This document shows positions 1 to 11,419 of a stretch of 64,000 nucleotides of DNA, in pieces. The stretch's first letter is position 1; the number at the start of each line of letters is the position of its first letter. Both the position numbers and the translations under genes were made by a program. Origin of the DNA: Cristatella mucedo (taxonomy: Eukaryota; Bryozoa; Phylactolaemata; Cristatellidae); contig WPIO01000022.1 of assembly GCA_009760855.2 (NCBI GenBank), positions 2,675,001 through 2,739,000 on the forward strand. The letters run 5' to 3'. The notes beneath the pieces were generated by a model. The model ran no database searches, was not told the DNA's origin, and was given only the letters and a program-made list of their open reading frames with translations.

Positions 1-592
1 CGCGGTCTGCTCCGGACGAAAGGAAACTGGTCCGGTTAAGTCGGGCGACGGAGCAGGACAAAGCACAGTGCGAGCAGACTGTGGTTATTTCGACTGCGAC
101 ACGTCGTTGCCCCCGATGCGAGTAACCGAGAGTCTGCCGCAGTACTACTTGCGGCCGATGTCAGCCAAGCCCGAGCAGCTCGTCGAATTAAGCGGCTCTA
201 AATCGCGACCGGGGCCGATCGACGGAACGGATCGACGGAAGCGGTCGCCGCCGCGTGCGGAACGCTTCCGCCTCCTTTCCCCGAGCGTCGCTGCGCTACG
301 CGGCGCCCCAACGGAACGCCGCCATACTTGCCCGCCCTCCGACAAGCGCTTTCGCTGTCGCTTTTAAACAAGGTAGCATCTACCGTCGCCAACCCCAGCA
401 GCTATACGTATCGCGATCGAGCGATCGAATCTCGCTAATTCTGCTATTTTCTCTGGTCCAATGCGTCCCTCGCACGGCGCTGGACTAATGGCGACAGTCT
501 GGCGAGCCTGCTGGCTGCGAGATGGACGTATCGGCGAATAGACCGGAAGCTTTACGAAGCGTCGCCAGAACGTAGTCCGAGAAGCTAATGTG
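1..592. other. GC-rich block, no gene recognised
   Basis: CpG-rich sequence. Open frames overlap on both strands and look like composition effects. No protein family or RNA is recognised. Confidence 0.5.
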
Positions 593-1208
593 GCGTCGTT
601 TGTTCATACAGCAATGACGGATCTGCTATGGGCACAGTACTATTAGCAGGCTGTTCAGCATGGTCGCCAGCGTGTGCTTGTATTTACGCTAAATAAACAC
701 GTTTTTGATTATCTTTTTGCTATGTTTGTGCGGGCAGTCACGCAAAGATCAAAACGGCTTGGGCGGATGCCGTTTAACGCGGAAACGTGGAACCGGGCCG
801 CACGGCCAGCACGTAGCCTGCAAGTAGCTGCTGCAAGTGGGTCCACTGTTCTCGCCTCAGCGGCTTCCGCGGAGTAGTCCTCTCTCGCGGTGCAGCAGAC
901 CCAACACTTTTTAATCTTTTTAGCTTAGGGGTGTAGGATTTTTGGTTTAGAATGTAAGCGTTGTATGTTTTGAGGCTTACGACTTATGGTTTACTGATTA
1001 GATTTGGTATTTTTTGGGGTTAGATTTTAGGTCTAGGGGGTTAAGGGCTTAGTATTTAGGTACTAGAGAGAAGCTCTTAATAGAAAACATAACTGAAAGT
1101 TTGTTTGTGTAACGTAAATGTAAGCGTACGCTGGCGACCATGTTGAACGGCCTGCTATGAGCACTCTGCCCTTAACAGATCTGAGATTGCTGCATGAACA
1201 AACGACGC
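593..1208. mobile_element. Foldback/MITE-like element with telomere-like interior
   Basis: Arms of about 105-110 bp (593-703 and 1100-1208) are inverted copies with roughly 75-80% identity. Both start GCGTCGTTTGTTCAT and share ATGGTCGCCAGCGT. The interior from 905 to 1075 is built of degenerate TTAGGG/TTTAGG-like words. No coding frame is seen. No clear target-site duplication was found. Confidence 0.7.
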
Positions 1209-3046
1209 AACGAGCTGAGAGAATGTGTCGCACTAGTGAGTCCCCGTTACAGCAGCCAACATCGCACCGACGTTGTCAACGTTGGCTGGCACTTTCGTGG
1301 ATTGCTGCCGCCTTCAAGATGGCTCCGGTCTGAGAACGTCCTCCCTCGTCGGGAAGGCGTGCTTTCTGCGTCCCGTCCCCACCCCCCCCGGTAGCCTAAT
1401 GTATCTAGGGCCCCGAGTATTTATGCATTTAGTTCCCCTGCTGCTGTTGGCGCATGCGACATTGCTGGAGGTTCAATATTGTAAGAGGTCATTATAAGAT
1501 AACGGCAGAGGTCAAACCAAACTTCCGCGCTCGTCTTTCCCTCGTTCGCCCAGCGAAGCGGCGAGCGGGGGGGGGGCGGCGGAGTGGCGTAACCTGAGCA
1601 GGGCGATGCACATCGGCGGGACGTGGCCGACACCCCTAGCTTTGCTTACAGATGTGCAGATAGTATACCCGCTAGCCGAGGTTTGGGGCACGCGCAGGCC
1701 CGCCCGCCGCAGGCGCGCCACCCTCTTCCGCGTAGGTCGCACGAGCGGTGGGCGGCGGCAGGGGGGGGGGGCAGTGGCCCGGGCCTCCTACCTGCGGCCC
1801 TGGGATGCACGCATAGTAGGGGGCTCGCGCTGTGACAGCGCGAGAGCGCCGTCGCCTCGGTCCGATTGGCTGCATCGCCCGGACCGTCTGAAGTGGGCGA
1901 GGCAGCGTCGTCGCCCGTCGGACCGACCGCGTGTGAGCGCAGCGCCGCGCGCACCGACCGGAAACCCTTAGACCGTGGCTACGCAGCACGAGCGCAATAC
2001 CGACCAGGCTTTGGCGAAAAACCAGGCGCAAACGTAACGAGACCAGCCGCCGCGGCGACTCACCAGCTCATTCAGGTCCTCTTAAGGCCCACTAGGCCCC
2101 GGCAGATCCCCGCAGCTCCCCGCAGCTCTCGGGCCCCGCAGCCTAGCCGTCGAAAGCGTTTTCGTGACCCCCTAGCCCCGCCCCGGGCTGGCGTTGCGCT
2201 GACCGCCGAAGCGTGACGTCGAAGCGTCGCTCGCGCTCAAGGGAAGTAGTTCGGAACGCCGCAACCGCCCCGTTACGTCACTTCTCGCCGGCCGACCGGA
2301 GCTGGCTCCGAGCCGAGAGGCGTATCGCACCGACGGTTCTGGCACTCGCTTCTGCGTCCCTTCTTACTCTTGCTAGGGGGCCTACCTATCTGAAATACTT
2401 CCTAATCGCGCCTTCGGTCGCACCGCCGCTCTCGATCCGACTCAAATCGTGTAGCTGCGCCTCTAGCCGACCTCGAGCCCCGTGGAAACCAAAACTTAAG
2501 CTCTCCCACAGCCCGAACAACTAACAGCCGACTCAAGTCAGGATATCGTCTGATCTGATGTCATTTAAAACGAAGCTCAGGTTCCCCCGTGACTCGTAGT
2601 GTTGCCCCGTCGCCTTTATCTTCCAAACTCTTAACGACATTCCGCTAGCGCTTCGTCGGGCGACAGCGTCGCAAATCTCCCGCCCGCTTAGTATACAGCG
2701 CTGCGAGTCGGTAGCCGCGAACGGACCGAGCCGAAAAGCGGCACTGCTGTAGCTCGAGAGCGCGCGAGCGGCGCCGCCGTAGCTCGAGAGCGCACGAGCG
2801 GGGCGCCGGCGTGAAACCGGCATGCTCCGCTCTGAACGCAGCGCCGGAGGCTGCGGAATACCTAATCGCTATGTGAGCAGCGCGTTGCCGTTCGTTGTGG
2901 ATAGCGGTTTATTGTGGTCAGTCGTAGGTATTCGGGAGTCTCGTAATTCACCCGTCTTTCTAAATTCCTTCATATCTAGAAAATTTAAAGTGCCTAGAGA
3001 GAGATTTAGCTCCATATTTCGGTGCTACATGCCTGTATGTTCATTT
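1209..3046. other. GC-rich block with a dispersed repeat
   Basis: Very CpG-rich to about 2840. A 30-bp segment at 1428-1457 (TTAGTTCCCCTG-TGTTGGCGCATGCG type) is shared with 8004-8033. Nothing coding is recognised. Confidence 0.5.
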
Positions 3047-3205
3047 TATTGTTATTATTATTATTATTATTATGTGAAGTCATTGGCTAAATCATTAAGA
3101 CGACTTCATTCCTGTGAGAGCTCGACTTATGAAAGCAGACGCTAAGTGCACGCGAAGTCTGGTTCGAGGGGATACGCAGCCATCGGGGGAAGAGGCGTTT
3201 CACCG

Positions 3206-3209
<4 letters not shown>

Positions 3210-3274
<65 letters not shown>
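3210..3274. repeat. (TC)n microsatellite
   Basis: About 32 uninterrupted CT units, followed by a short (GC)n. A (TTA)n run lies just upstream at 3047-3074. Confidence 0.97.
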
Positions 3275-3277
<3 letters not shown>

Positions 3278-3638
3278 CGCGCGCGCGTCCTACTTTTTTG
3301 GCGCTGCGGCACGCAGTGCGAGAAGGCGAGGCTTGCCTGCTAGCGCGGGGAGGGGCGCTATGTGGAGTAATGACGCGACGCGCCGCGAAGAAAGGCGCGC
3401 GCCCAGAGAGGGCCGCTAGTGGGGCAGCGACGGGCATTCTCGCGGGTGCCTCTACTCTGCCAGACTTTGAAAAATCCGCCAACGTATGACCACGCTGCGT
3501 CATTCTAGCAGCGCAGGCGTAACGCGGCTGATCGGTCGTTGAAAGGAACCGGGGCGTGACGCCCGAAATATCGAACGGAGCTTTCTGAAATCAGATGGAG
3601 CTCGTCGATTGATCAGTATACGATGCATATAGCGCGAG

Positions 3639-3709
3639 AAATTGCATCACATTTACTTCAAACGTTCAGCTTCTCAAGATAGAGCGCAGAAAGGGAAAGA
3701 GCGAGTGAG

Positions 3710-3778
<69 letters not shown>

Positions 3779-3848
3779 TCACTCGCTCTTTCCCTTTCTG
3801 CGCTCTATCTTGAGAAGCTGAACGTTTGAAGTAAATGTGATGCAATTT
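3639..3848. repeat. Perfect 73-bp inverted repeat around a TA-repeat spacer
   Basis: Arms 3639-3711 and 3776-3848 are exact reverse complements over 73 bases. They are separated by about 64 bp of almost pure TA. The arms are ordinary mixed sequence, not microsatellite. The whole would form a long hairpin. Confidence 0.95.
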
Positions 3849-4075
3849 ATATATATATATATTTATATATATATATATATATACACATATGGAGAGAGAG
3901 AGCAAGAGAGAGAGAAAGAGAGAGACAGAGACAGAGACAGAGAAACAGAGAGACGGAGAGACAGAGACACAGAGAAAGGGAGACAGAGACAGAGAGACAA
4001 AGTGACAGAGACACAGAGACAGAGACACAGAGACACAGAGAGACAAAGAGACAGAGACAGACAGACAGACTTAGT
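3849..4075. repeat. Compound (TA)n / GA-GACA array
   Basis: TA-rich run to about 3885, then interrupted AGAG/AGACAGAG units to about 4070. It directly follows the 73-bp inverted repeat. Confidence 0.93.
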
Positions 4076-4121
4076 TTATTAAGTGAGATGGAGCTAACTA
4101 GATAACCTAGCTATTGATTAC

Positions 4122-4310
4122 CTATTCTTTCGGTGCACAAATGTCTCCAGCGTCTGCCTCGTCTCGCTTGTCTGCAGCACCGGAAAGCGACCTAATAACA
4201 ACGTGCTCTTTCTCCTCCCTATCCTCCTCCTGCGCCTTCTGTATCTCCACTTCCTCTGCCAACGACTCGTGCATTAGGGCAGGCGTGCGTAGCTGCCGCC
4301 CCATAGCTAA
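4122..4310 (-). CDS. Possible terminal exon of an unrecognised gene
   Basis: On the minus strand an AG acceptor (TCCATTATCTTAG) is followed by an open frame ending at TAG (4122). It encodes an acidic, Glu/Lys/Ala-rich tail with no repeats (AEEVEIQKAQEEDREEKEHV, then ADKRDEADAGDICAPKE). The composition looks more like protein than the surrounding simple repeats. No family is recognised, and no partner exon was found upstream on the same strand. It may be chance. Confidence 0.2.
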   Translation of the reverse strand, partial: LAMGRQLRTPALMHESLAEEVEIQKAQEEDREEKEHVVIRSLSGAADKRDEADAGDICAPKE

Positions 4311-5020
4311 GATAATGGAGCCTAAGCCTTATCCTGGGGGACCGGAAGCGATCGGTACGGAGTCCTATGACCGATTTTTGCGCACTCTCTGAGCCGAGCA
4401 AAATGCGAGCGTGCGCACGCACGTTTCCTGCCGATGCCATAAAGTTGCCCAGAAAAAAACCCAGTTGCTTGAGGGTTAGGATCTTAGGCACGCGCAAACG
4501 ATCGCTTCGAGCTGTTTCGGGCTGTGCGCACAGCCGTTGGAACGATTGGCGCGCGCATGCGTATCGATGTCAAGGAAAAAGACATGAAGTGCAAGAAGCA
4601 CTTCACGAAGGGCTTACGCGACTTAAATTCAAAATACTGGGCGATTGGAGGTCGTCTGTGCCACGGGTCTATGAGCGCCGAAAAAAGCAACGGGCTTGCT
4701 TGGTGGCGTCGGGTCGGCACGCGAGACGCGGCTCAGCGTGATAATAATAATTTCAAATTGACTCTTGGGAGACGATCGTTGCTCGCGGTTCGAGCCAACA
4801 TATCCACCTACACGGATGGCTACGCTTTAAAGAGGTCAACATTACGGAAACTCCATAACCGCCGCGGTTCTCGACAGGCTTTAGCCACACCCCGCTCCAG
4901 AAGTAGACGCAGAAGCGGAGCGCCCGACGGGTCGTGAACCTGTGGCCTCGCAGACGCGTCGGGCGCACCCGCTGCACGGATGTGGAAGCGCGCGAGGGAG
5001 CGCCGCTGGGCAGTGCAGCC

Positions 5021-5146
5021 TGCAGCCTCGTTCGAGTCTGCAGCCTCGTTCGAGTCTGCAGCCTCGTTCGAGTCTGCAGCCTCGTTCGAGTCTGCAGCCT
5101 CGTTCGAGTCTGCAGCCTCGTTCGAGTCTGCAGCCTCGCGTTCGTC
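5021..5146. repeat. 18-bp minisatellite
   Basis: Six exact units of TGCAGCCTCGTTCGAGTC (5021-5128) plus one diverged unit. The length is a multiple of three, so all frames stay open. The open frames are a by-product, not evidence of a gene. Confidence 0.95.
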
Positions 5147-5224
5147 TGAGAGGCCGCAGCCAGACCGAGCAGCTCCCCGAGGCTACCGGGCTCATGAGAG
5201 GGGGGAGGGAAGGGACGCAAGAGT

Positions 5225-5372
5225 TTAGGCTCTGTCCCCTGGTCCGTAGCCAGCCCAGCGGTGACGTGCTCGCTTTTTGCGACCAATGTCGCGGGTTCGA
5301 ATCCTGGAGTGGGCGATCCTATTTTGCCCACTGTAAGCGGTGGCGACGGCCGCCGAGGCTCTTCTGCCGCCG
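5225..5372 (+). mobile_element. SINE-2 (tRNA-derived), GC-rich copy
   Basis: It has the A-box-like GTAGCCAGCCCAGCGGTGAC, the perfect B box GGTTCGAATCC at about 5297, then GTGGGCGATCCTATTTTGCCC and CACTGTAAGCGGTGGCGACG. It lies in a CpG-rich block and has few CpG-to-TpG changes. Confidence 0.75.
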
Positions 5373-6784
5373 CATGTCTGCAAATCAGGATGCTGCCGGA
5401 TCGGCGAGACTAGTTTTTCTAGGGCCGCGCGCATAAGAATGGGCGCCACACTTCCCCAGCGATGGCCGACGGCGAGCCCGCGCGGGCGTACCCTGTCTAG
5501 TTGGCTCAGCGAAAATCGGAGGTCCACCTTTGAAGAAACTGAAAAAAGGAAGGAAGCAAGACGCGCGAAGAGGAGGCCTCGGAGGCCGCGAGCCCTAGGC
5601 GAGACCACCTAGCGCTTTCGCGCACCCCCCAACAACGCCGCCGCCGCCGCCGCCGCTCGCATTCGACCGCTAGCGCCGATGGCGCGAGGACGGACGGGTC
5701 TTGCCGCCGCAGCCCGCGCCGAGGGGCAGGCGCTCGGCGAGCGGCGGTCGAGCAATTAGCGCTACGCGAGCGGCTATAAATGGCAGCGCTCTGCGGCAGA
5801 TGGTCAGAAACGTCTCGGCGTTCAGCCAACGACGGCCGCGGCCAGCCGTACTTCTCCGACGGCGAGTGGCGGCGGTGGACTTCTCCGACCGCGGCCGCCA
5901 GCTGGTGCGGCGCATGCGGCCGCCTGCTTGGCAGCAGCGGCGGCGGCAGCTGCCGCGTCGGCGGCCGCGGTGTTTTGGCGGATCGCGACGACGGACGCTC
6001 GAAGGCAGGCAATTTAATAGCCGCAGCGAAGACCGATGCGTCGAAACGCGCGGCTCCAATGGCCGGCAGCAGCTGCATTTGTCGCTCAGACTATTTTTGA
6101 TCTGCTCAATAGCTATTCGGTTGCTAGCCGCGCGGCCAGTGCCTCCCTCGGACTCCGCTTCCGCCGCAGACCGACGTCGGACGGTCAATCCGCAAGGAGC
6201 GAGTCGGTCGGCTCCGGGCCTGGGCTCCGAGCCGGTCTCGCGTCAAAGCGCGTCGGTCTGAGAGCTCCGGACCGGAGCGCTCCGGTCTGAGCGATCCGGT
6301 CGCTCCGGTCTGAGCGCTCCGGTCCGGCTGCGCGCGCCTCGACCGACCGGCGCTCGCGCCGTCGGCTCCGGGCTGCTGGCTCAGACCGCAGCAGCCTGAC
6401 GGTGACGCACAGAGGCCGCTGCTCCGCCCCTTGCGCGCCGGAGCGTCCCTGGCCAGTGAAGCGGCGGGCGAACGTGCTAGAGACGACGACGCGATTGCGG
6501 TCGGTAGCCGGCCGACGCAGCTCTCCTCCCGCGCCGACTAGGGGCTCAGACTTCCGGCCGGAGCGGTCGAGCGCAAGGGGCGGGAAACGGAGGGACGGTC
6601 TTTTTGCGCCGCCTCGACGCCCAACTCGCTTCCGCGTGCGCGCGCGCGTGCAACGAAGCCGAACGACTTCGCTGTTCAGCTTCGTATCCCTGCGCTCTCG
6701 GTAGCCGACGCTGCCGAGTCATCAGCCGAAGCCGTTCGTCGCTGCGCCACTGTCGTAAGGCGCTCCGTCGCCGGGGAGGCCTTC
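5373..6784. other. GC-rich block with short degenerate tandem repeats
   Basis: CpG-rich, with a (GCC)n-like run at 5635-5655 and GCTCCGGTCTGAGC units at 6262-6335. Open frames exist on both strands but no family is recognised. It could be an unmethylated promoter-like block. Confidence 0.4.
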
Positions 6785-7149
6785 GAGCTTAGGGCCTAGG
6801 GTTTTGGGTGTAGAGCTTTTGGGTTGTGAGTTTCTGGGTTTACGTTTGAAGGTCTGCGAGTGTTCGGATTTAAGGGTGTCCGCTTTAAGGGTTGTGAGTG
6901 TTTGGGTTAAGTTTTAACGTGTAGAGGTTAGATTTTTTCGTTTTTTTTTCGCTTTGACGTTTAGGGTTTAAGCTTTAGGGTTTAGCGTTTAAGGTAAAGG
7001 GTTTAGGAAAAAATCCGAGTAGAAAGATATCTCAAACCGTGCATTTTTTGTCACAAATACAAGCAGTCGCTGACGACCATGTTTCGCAGCCTGCTATGGA
7101 CACAGTGCCTGTAGCAGGAAGTGAGCTGGCCTAATGAACAGATGACTCC
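6785..7149. mobile_element. Right half of a second foldback element
   Basis: The stretch 7050-7149 matches the right arm of the 593-1208 element, including GACGACCATGTT, GCCTGCTATG and the TAATGAACA end. It is preceded by the same kind of degenerate TTTAGGG-like interior (6785-7010). The left arm was not found, so this copy is truncated at the GC-rich block. Confidence 0.6.
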
Positions 7150-7190
7150 GTATTAGCTGACGAAGGGGGCTAAAGCTCCCTAGGTCTGGA

Positions 7191-7242
7191 TGAAGGGGCG
7201 GGGCGGGGCGGGGCGGGGCGAGGCTGTCCGGTCAAAAGAAAT

Positions 7243-7318
<76 letters not shown>

Positions 7319-7319
7319 G
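7191..7319. repeat. GGGGC pentamer run, then (AC)n and (AT)n
   Basis: Five GGGGC units (7197-7222) are followed by (CA)n at 7243-7293 and (TA)n at 7294-7319. The G-runs could form a quadruplex. Confidence 0.93.
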
Positions 7320-7419
7320 TGCATACCGAAAGCCGCTTAGGCTGTGAGTGCGCTATACAAAACTCTCCTGCGTAACACCCACATGGTCTTTATGACTTTG
7401 TGGAGTTACTGACGGAGAT

Positions 7420-8045
7420 ACATTACATTACATTACAGTACCCAGGCTGGGTTCGGTTGGCTGGGACCAGGCGGCTGTAATGGGGGTCACCGGCTACGCC
7501 GGGGTCGGACCTATGCATTGCCGGATGTGTGGTGACGAGAGGTCACCGGGGCTCTTGGGTACGGGAAGTTGGCCAAGTAAGTCGTGGTGTTGGAGACTCC
7601 CGGTCTCGCCGAGTTATGCACCTGGATTCGTGCAGGCTTGCTCCGGCGATGCTGCCACGCACGCAAGGGAACGAGTACCCAAGGCCCGAGCGGAGCTGGA
7701 TAGCTCGCGCGTTGTTGACTTGTTTATTCCGCGTTCCCCGTGTAGCGTGTTCGTGACCCCCCCGTGTGTTGGCGTCTTTCGGTGGAAGCTTACGACAGTG
7801 GCAGTTGTCGACTCGGACTAGCCAGCAGTTACTCAGCCAGCCGGGTTTTGGACGGCGTACGCTCGTACTGTTGGATTCGGAGTCGGTACAACGACAGGAC
7901 TGCAGAAGCCGACTGACCCCAACTAACACGTTTGTTCGCGCTTGCTGCGTCATCTTGCGCCCCCATAGTGTACTATGTATAGGACCCTCCCTGTAGACTT
8001 GTTTAGTTCCCCTGTTGTTGTTGGCGCATGCGTTATTATAAAGAG
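7420..8045. other. Unassigned repeat-like segment
   Basis: It begins with CATTACATTACATTACA and ends with TTAGTTCCCCTG-TTGGCGCATGCG, also found near 1428-1457. This could be the border of a dispersed element. No coding domain is seen. Confidence 0.35.
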
Positions 8046-8159
8046 GTTTATCCCGACGGCCGCTCGTCTAACCCAAGCTCGGCGGCATGGCGAGCGACAG
8101 CGTGGCCGGAGTATGGCGGGGTTTGGCGGGAACTAGCCTTTGACCCCTGGAACTCGGTT

Positions 8160-8166
8160 ACACACG

Positions 8167-8261
<95 letters not shown>
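8160..8261. repeat. (CA)n-(TA)n microsatellite
   Basis: About 40 CA units, then nine TA units, joined to the duplicated SINE-1 tail. Confidence 0.96.
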
Positions 8262-8350
8262 TAAAATTCATTTGTGTAGTCCCCTGAGAGAACCGAATCT
8301 CTATCCAGACGCTTCACGCACGCCACCGCACGGCTCGAGCCCGCGATGTC

Positions 8351-8400
<50 letters not shown>
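8262..8400. repeat. Tandem duplicate of SINE-1 tail plus AT array
   Basis: 8262-8352 is an essentially exact copy of 8401-8491, both starting TTAAAATTCATTTGTG. (AT)n at 8353-8400 separates the two copies, and (TA)n precedes the first. Confidence 0.9.
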
Positions 8401-8405
<5 letters not shown>

Positions 8406-8520
8406 TTCATTTGTGTAGTCCCCTGAGAGAACCGAATCTCTATCCAGACGCTTCACGCACGCCACCGCACGGCTCGAGCCCGCGATGTCGGCCGTCAAAG
8501 GCGACCACCTTAAAAATAGG
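8401..8520 (-). mobile_element. SINE-1 (tRNA-derived) partial, reverse orientation
   Basis: From the right: GGTGGTCGCC, then a B-box-like GGCTCGAGCC complement, and the tail complement ATTCATTTGTGTAGTCCCCT with GAGAACCGAATCTC. The head is truncated near 8520. Confidence 0.6.
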
Positions 8521-8544
8521 TTCGCTAATTTATCAGCCTCATTT

Positions 8545-8640
8545 ATATAGTGCCAGAAGAGCTTAAAAAGGCTATCACCACGGTTTGCGGTGGGCAATAG
8601 AGGATCGCCTGCTGCAGGGCTCATTGGGCTGCATTGATAT
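8545..8640 (-). mobile_element. SINE-2 3' part
   Basis: The complement of the SINE-2 body: ATAGTGCCAGAAGAGCTTAA, GGCTATCACCACGG and GGGCAATAGAGGATCGCC. The head is lost after 8640. Confidence 0.6.
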
Positions 8641-10046
8641 TTTTAGATAATTGCAGAGGAGCTGAATTCTTTTTATACATGACCACAGAGACCACGGCGC
8701 GCATTAAGTCTGCTTCCATAAAAAGCTTCCCTGTATTTTTATGAAGCTAAAGCGTGTTTACAGAGAAAAGGTTTGTGCGAGGCCTGCACGGTTCCCTCAG
8801 AGTCCTCATAGTCGGTCTCAGGGGAGGAGGCCACCAGGCCTCGATGGACGCTAAATCGAGGCCTATCAGGATGCGTTCCTACAGAACTCAAGCTCCAAGT
8901 CGATACACTTGGGGAGACACTGCGTTGAGGGGGGATTTTCTGGAGAATTCTATTTTTAAATCCAACCTGCGGCTGCAAAGCGGCGAAGGCCTATTTTTGC
9001 ACACAGCAAGTTGCCTGAGGATGTGTATGGCTGTTGATGAATTGGAACGGAAGCGAGGCCACCAAGCCGCAGCTTTGGAGCCTGTAGACCCACCCCCTAG
9101 CGATAGCCCGCTAGTCCGACCCGGGCGGCCACCGAGACTCCATGAATGGGGCCGCCATCTTAAGAATTTTGCGAATAATATTATTGAATGCATACAGTAT
9201 GAGCGCAGACACTCCGGTGGCTGGCGGCTATCGCTGTCTCAATGTGTTTATTCAGAAGGGACAACTAGCTTTATTTATAGATTAAAAAGCCGATTGGCAA
9301 AAGGCCCACAATCCACGTCGTTTCCACGGGGGGGGGGAGCTATCGTTATTTTAAGCGGGTTCCTATTTTTTGATTTGCTAAATATGTATGTTTTACAGAC
9401 AGGTTTGAATAGGTCACTCGAGCGGATCGACTTAACAGCCAGAACATAATCAAGGGCGCTGTGATATTTCAGGAGTGAGCTCAACCACGACTTGGCTCGA
9501 GTCAGCTAAGCATTGCAGGCGGGGCGCCCGTTCTGCGGTCACTCCTTCTGGCTTTCGGTGCCGCAGCCGGACAGTCGTCGCGTCTTTGTTGCCGAGCACC
9601 AGGTTAACAGCTCCAGCTCGCATTCCGCTACGAGCGTTGCCGCGTGGCTTCCGCTGTGCAGTTTCGGTTCAATCATTCGGGCGAGCGAGACGTAAGGTCA
9701 GGTCAGCGGATGCGATGCTCGCGCGAATTCTGGATCGCCGGACCTCGAGTCGGACCGGGTCAACCACCCTTTCGCGAAGAGAGAAGCGGAGACAATCCGA
9801 AAGGAAAAGTGCGTGGAAAGCGCTTGGCTTTCGCGGCGTCCCAAACGCTGCTAGGGCTCACGCGCACTTTCGCTTCAAAATCACGCTCGCTGCTCTCCTG
9901 CGGGCGTATAGTCGCCATCGCTTGGTTCCGTCTCAGCCGAATCTCCGCCCGCCCAACGGGCGCACTCCTTGCCGGCACGTGACCTTATCCTTGCCGAGCA
10001 TTTTGGACTTCCTGCTTGTGCGTCAGCCTGTACGCAGGCTATACGC

Positions 10047-10050
<4 letters not shown>
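8640..10050. other. Unassigned sequence
   Basis: 8640-9480 is of moderate composition with a 231-codon open frame on the plus strand, which lacks any recognisable domain. 9480-10050 is GC-rich. No support for a gene. Confidence 0.35.
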
Positions 10051-10137
<87 letters not shown>

Positions 10138-10141
10138 TCTC
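10051..10141. repeat. (CT)n microsatellite
   Basis: About 45 CT units with one A interruption near 10123. Confidence 0.97.
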
Positions 10142-10833
10142 TTATCGCCTCGTGCTCTGGTGCAGCATACGCGACGGCTTCGACCGCCAGCATGTATGCT
10201 CGCCCGAGCGCCTGTTGCCTGCAATACAGCCGTCGTCGCTACCACCTCGCGTATATCGGAGGGGGCGTTGCCTTTCGTCGTTCTCTTCGCGCAGCCGCGC
10301 TCGCGCGGCGGCCAGCGCCGTACACTCATAGGCTTCGGCAGCGAATAAGCGCTCGCCCTGTAGGCGGTCTCGATTTCTGACGGACTTCGTGCGGGCGCGG
10401 GCCGCCGCGCTACTGCGCCCCTTACACGTCCGGGAGCCCGAGCGGGAGACGGAGCGACGAGCGAAGCGAAGCGACGGAGGAGTCGGAGGAGCGGTTTCTA
10501 TCTCTTTTTTGGGTGTGAGGAAAAACGGACGTTGTCTTGCGTCGAAGGCGCGTGCGAGCTGACTGGCGGATCAAGGCGGATCCTGGCGACGTCACGCTCG
10601 TCGCAGTCGGCCGCCGGCGCACGTGCAGGACCGGGCCGGGCCGCGCGTGCTAGCCAGACGCCTGCTGCCCCTACCTTTGACGGTGGCCGTTCGCGTGCAG
10701 TTGTAAAGTATGGCGAGCTCTCCAAACACTTTTCCCGGTCCCATGATGATCAGCTTCTGTCCGTCTTTTGAAACTTCGACTTTTCCTTCTGCAACGCCAG
10801 AGGTTCTTGCAATCAGGTCTTTTTCCGAATCCG

Positions 10834-11415
<582 letters not shown>

Positions 11416-11419
11416 AAAT

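Noticed and set aside
5290-5310. Possible tRNA gene (perfect B box GGTTCGAATCC)
   Set aside because: No acceptor stem or anticodon arm can be paired; it is the tRNA-like head of SINE-2.
4934-5436. Overlapping open frames with six-residue repeats
   Set aside because: Produced by the 18-bp minisatellite, equally on both strands; no recognisable protein.
6785-7015. Interstitial telomere
   Set aside because: The repeats are too degenerate and irregular, and the same kind of sequence lies inside the foldback element at 593-1208.
8754-9449. 231-codon plus-strand open frame
   Set aside because: No domain, no splice or codon support, and the opposite strand is also open over part of it.
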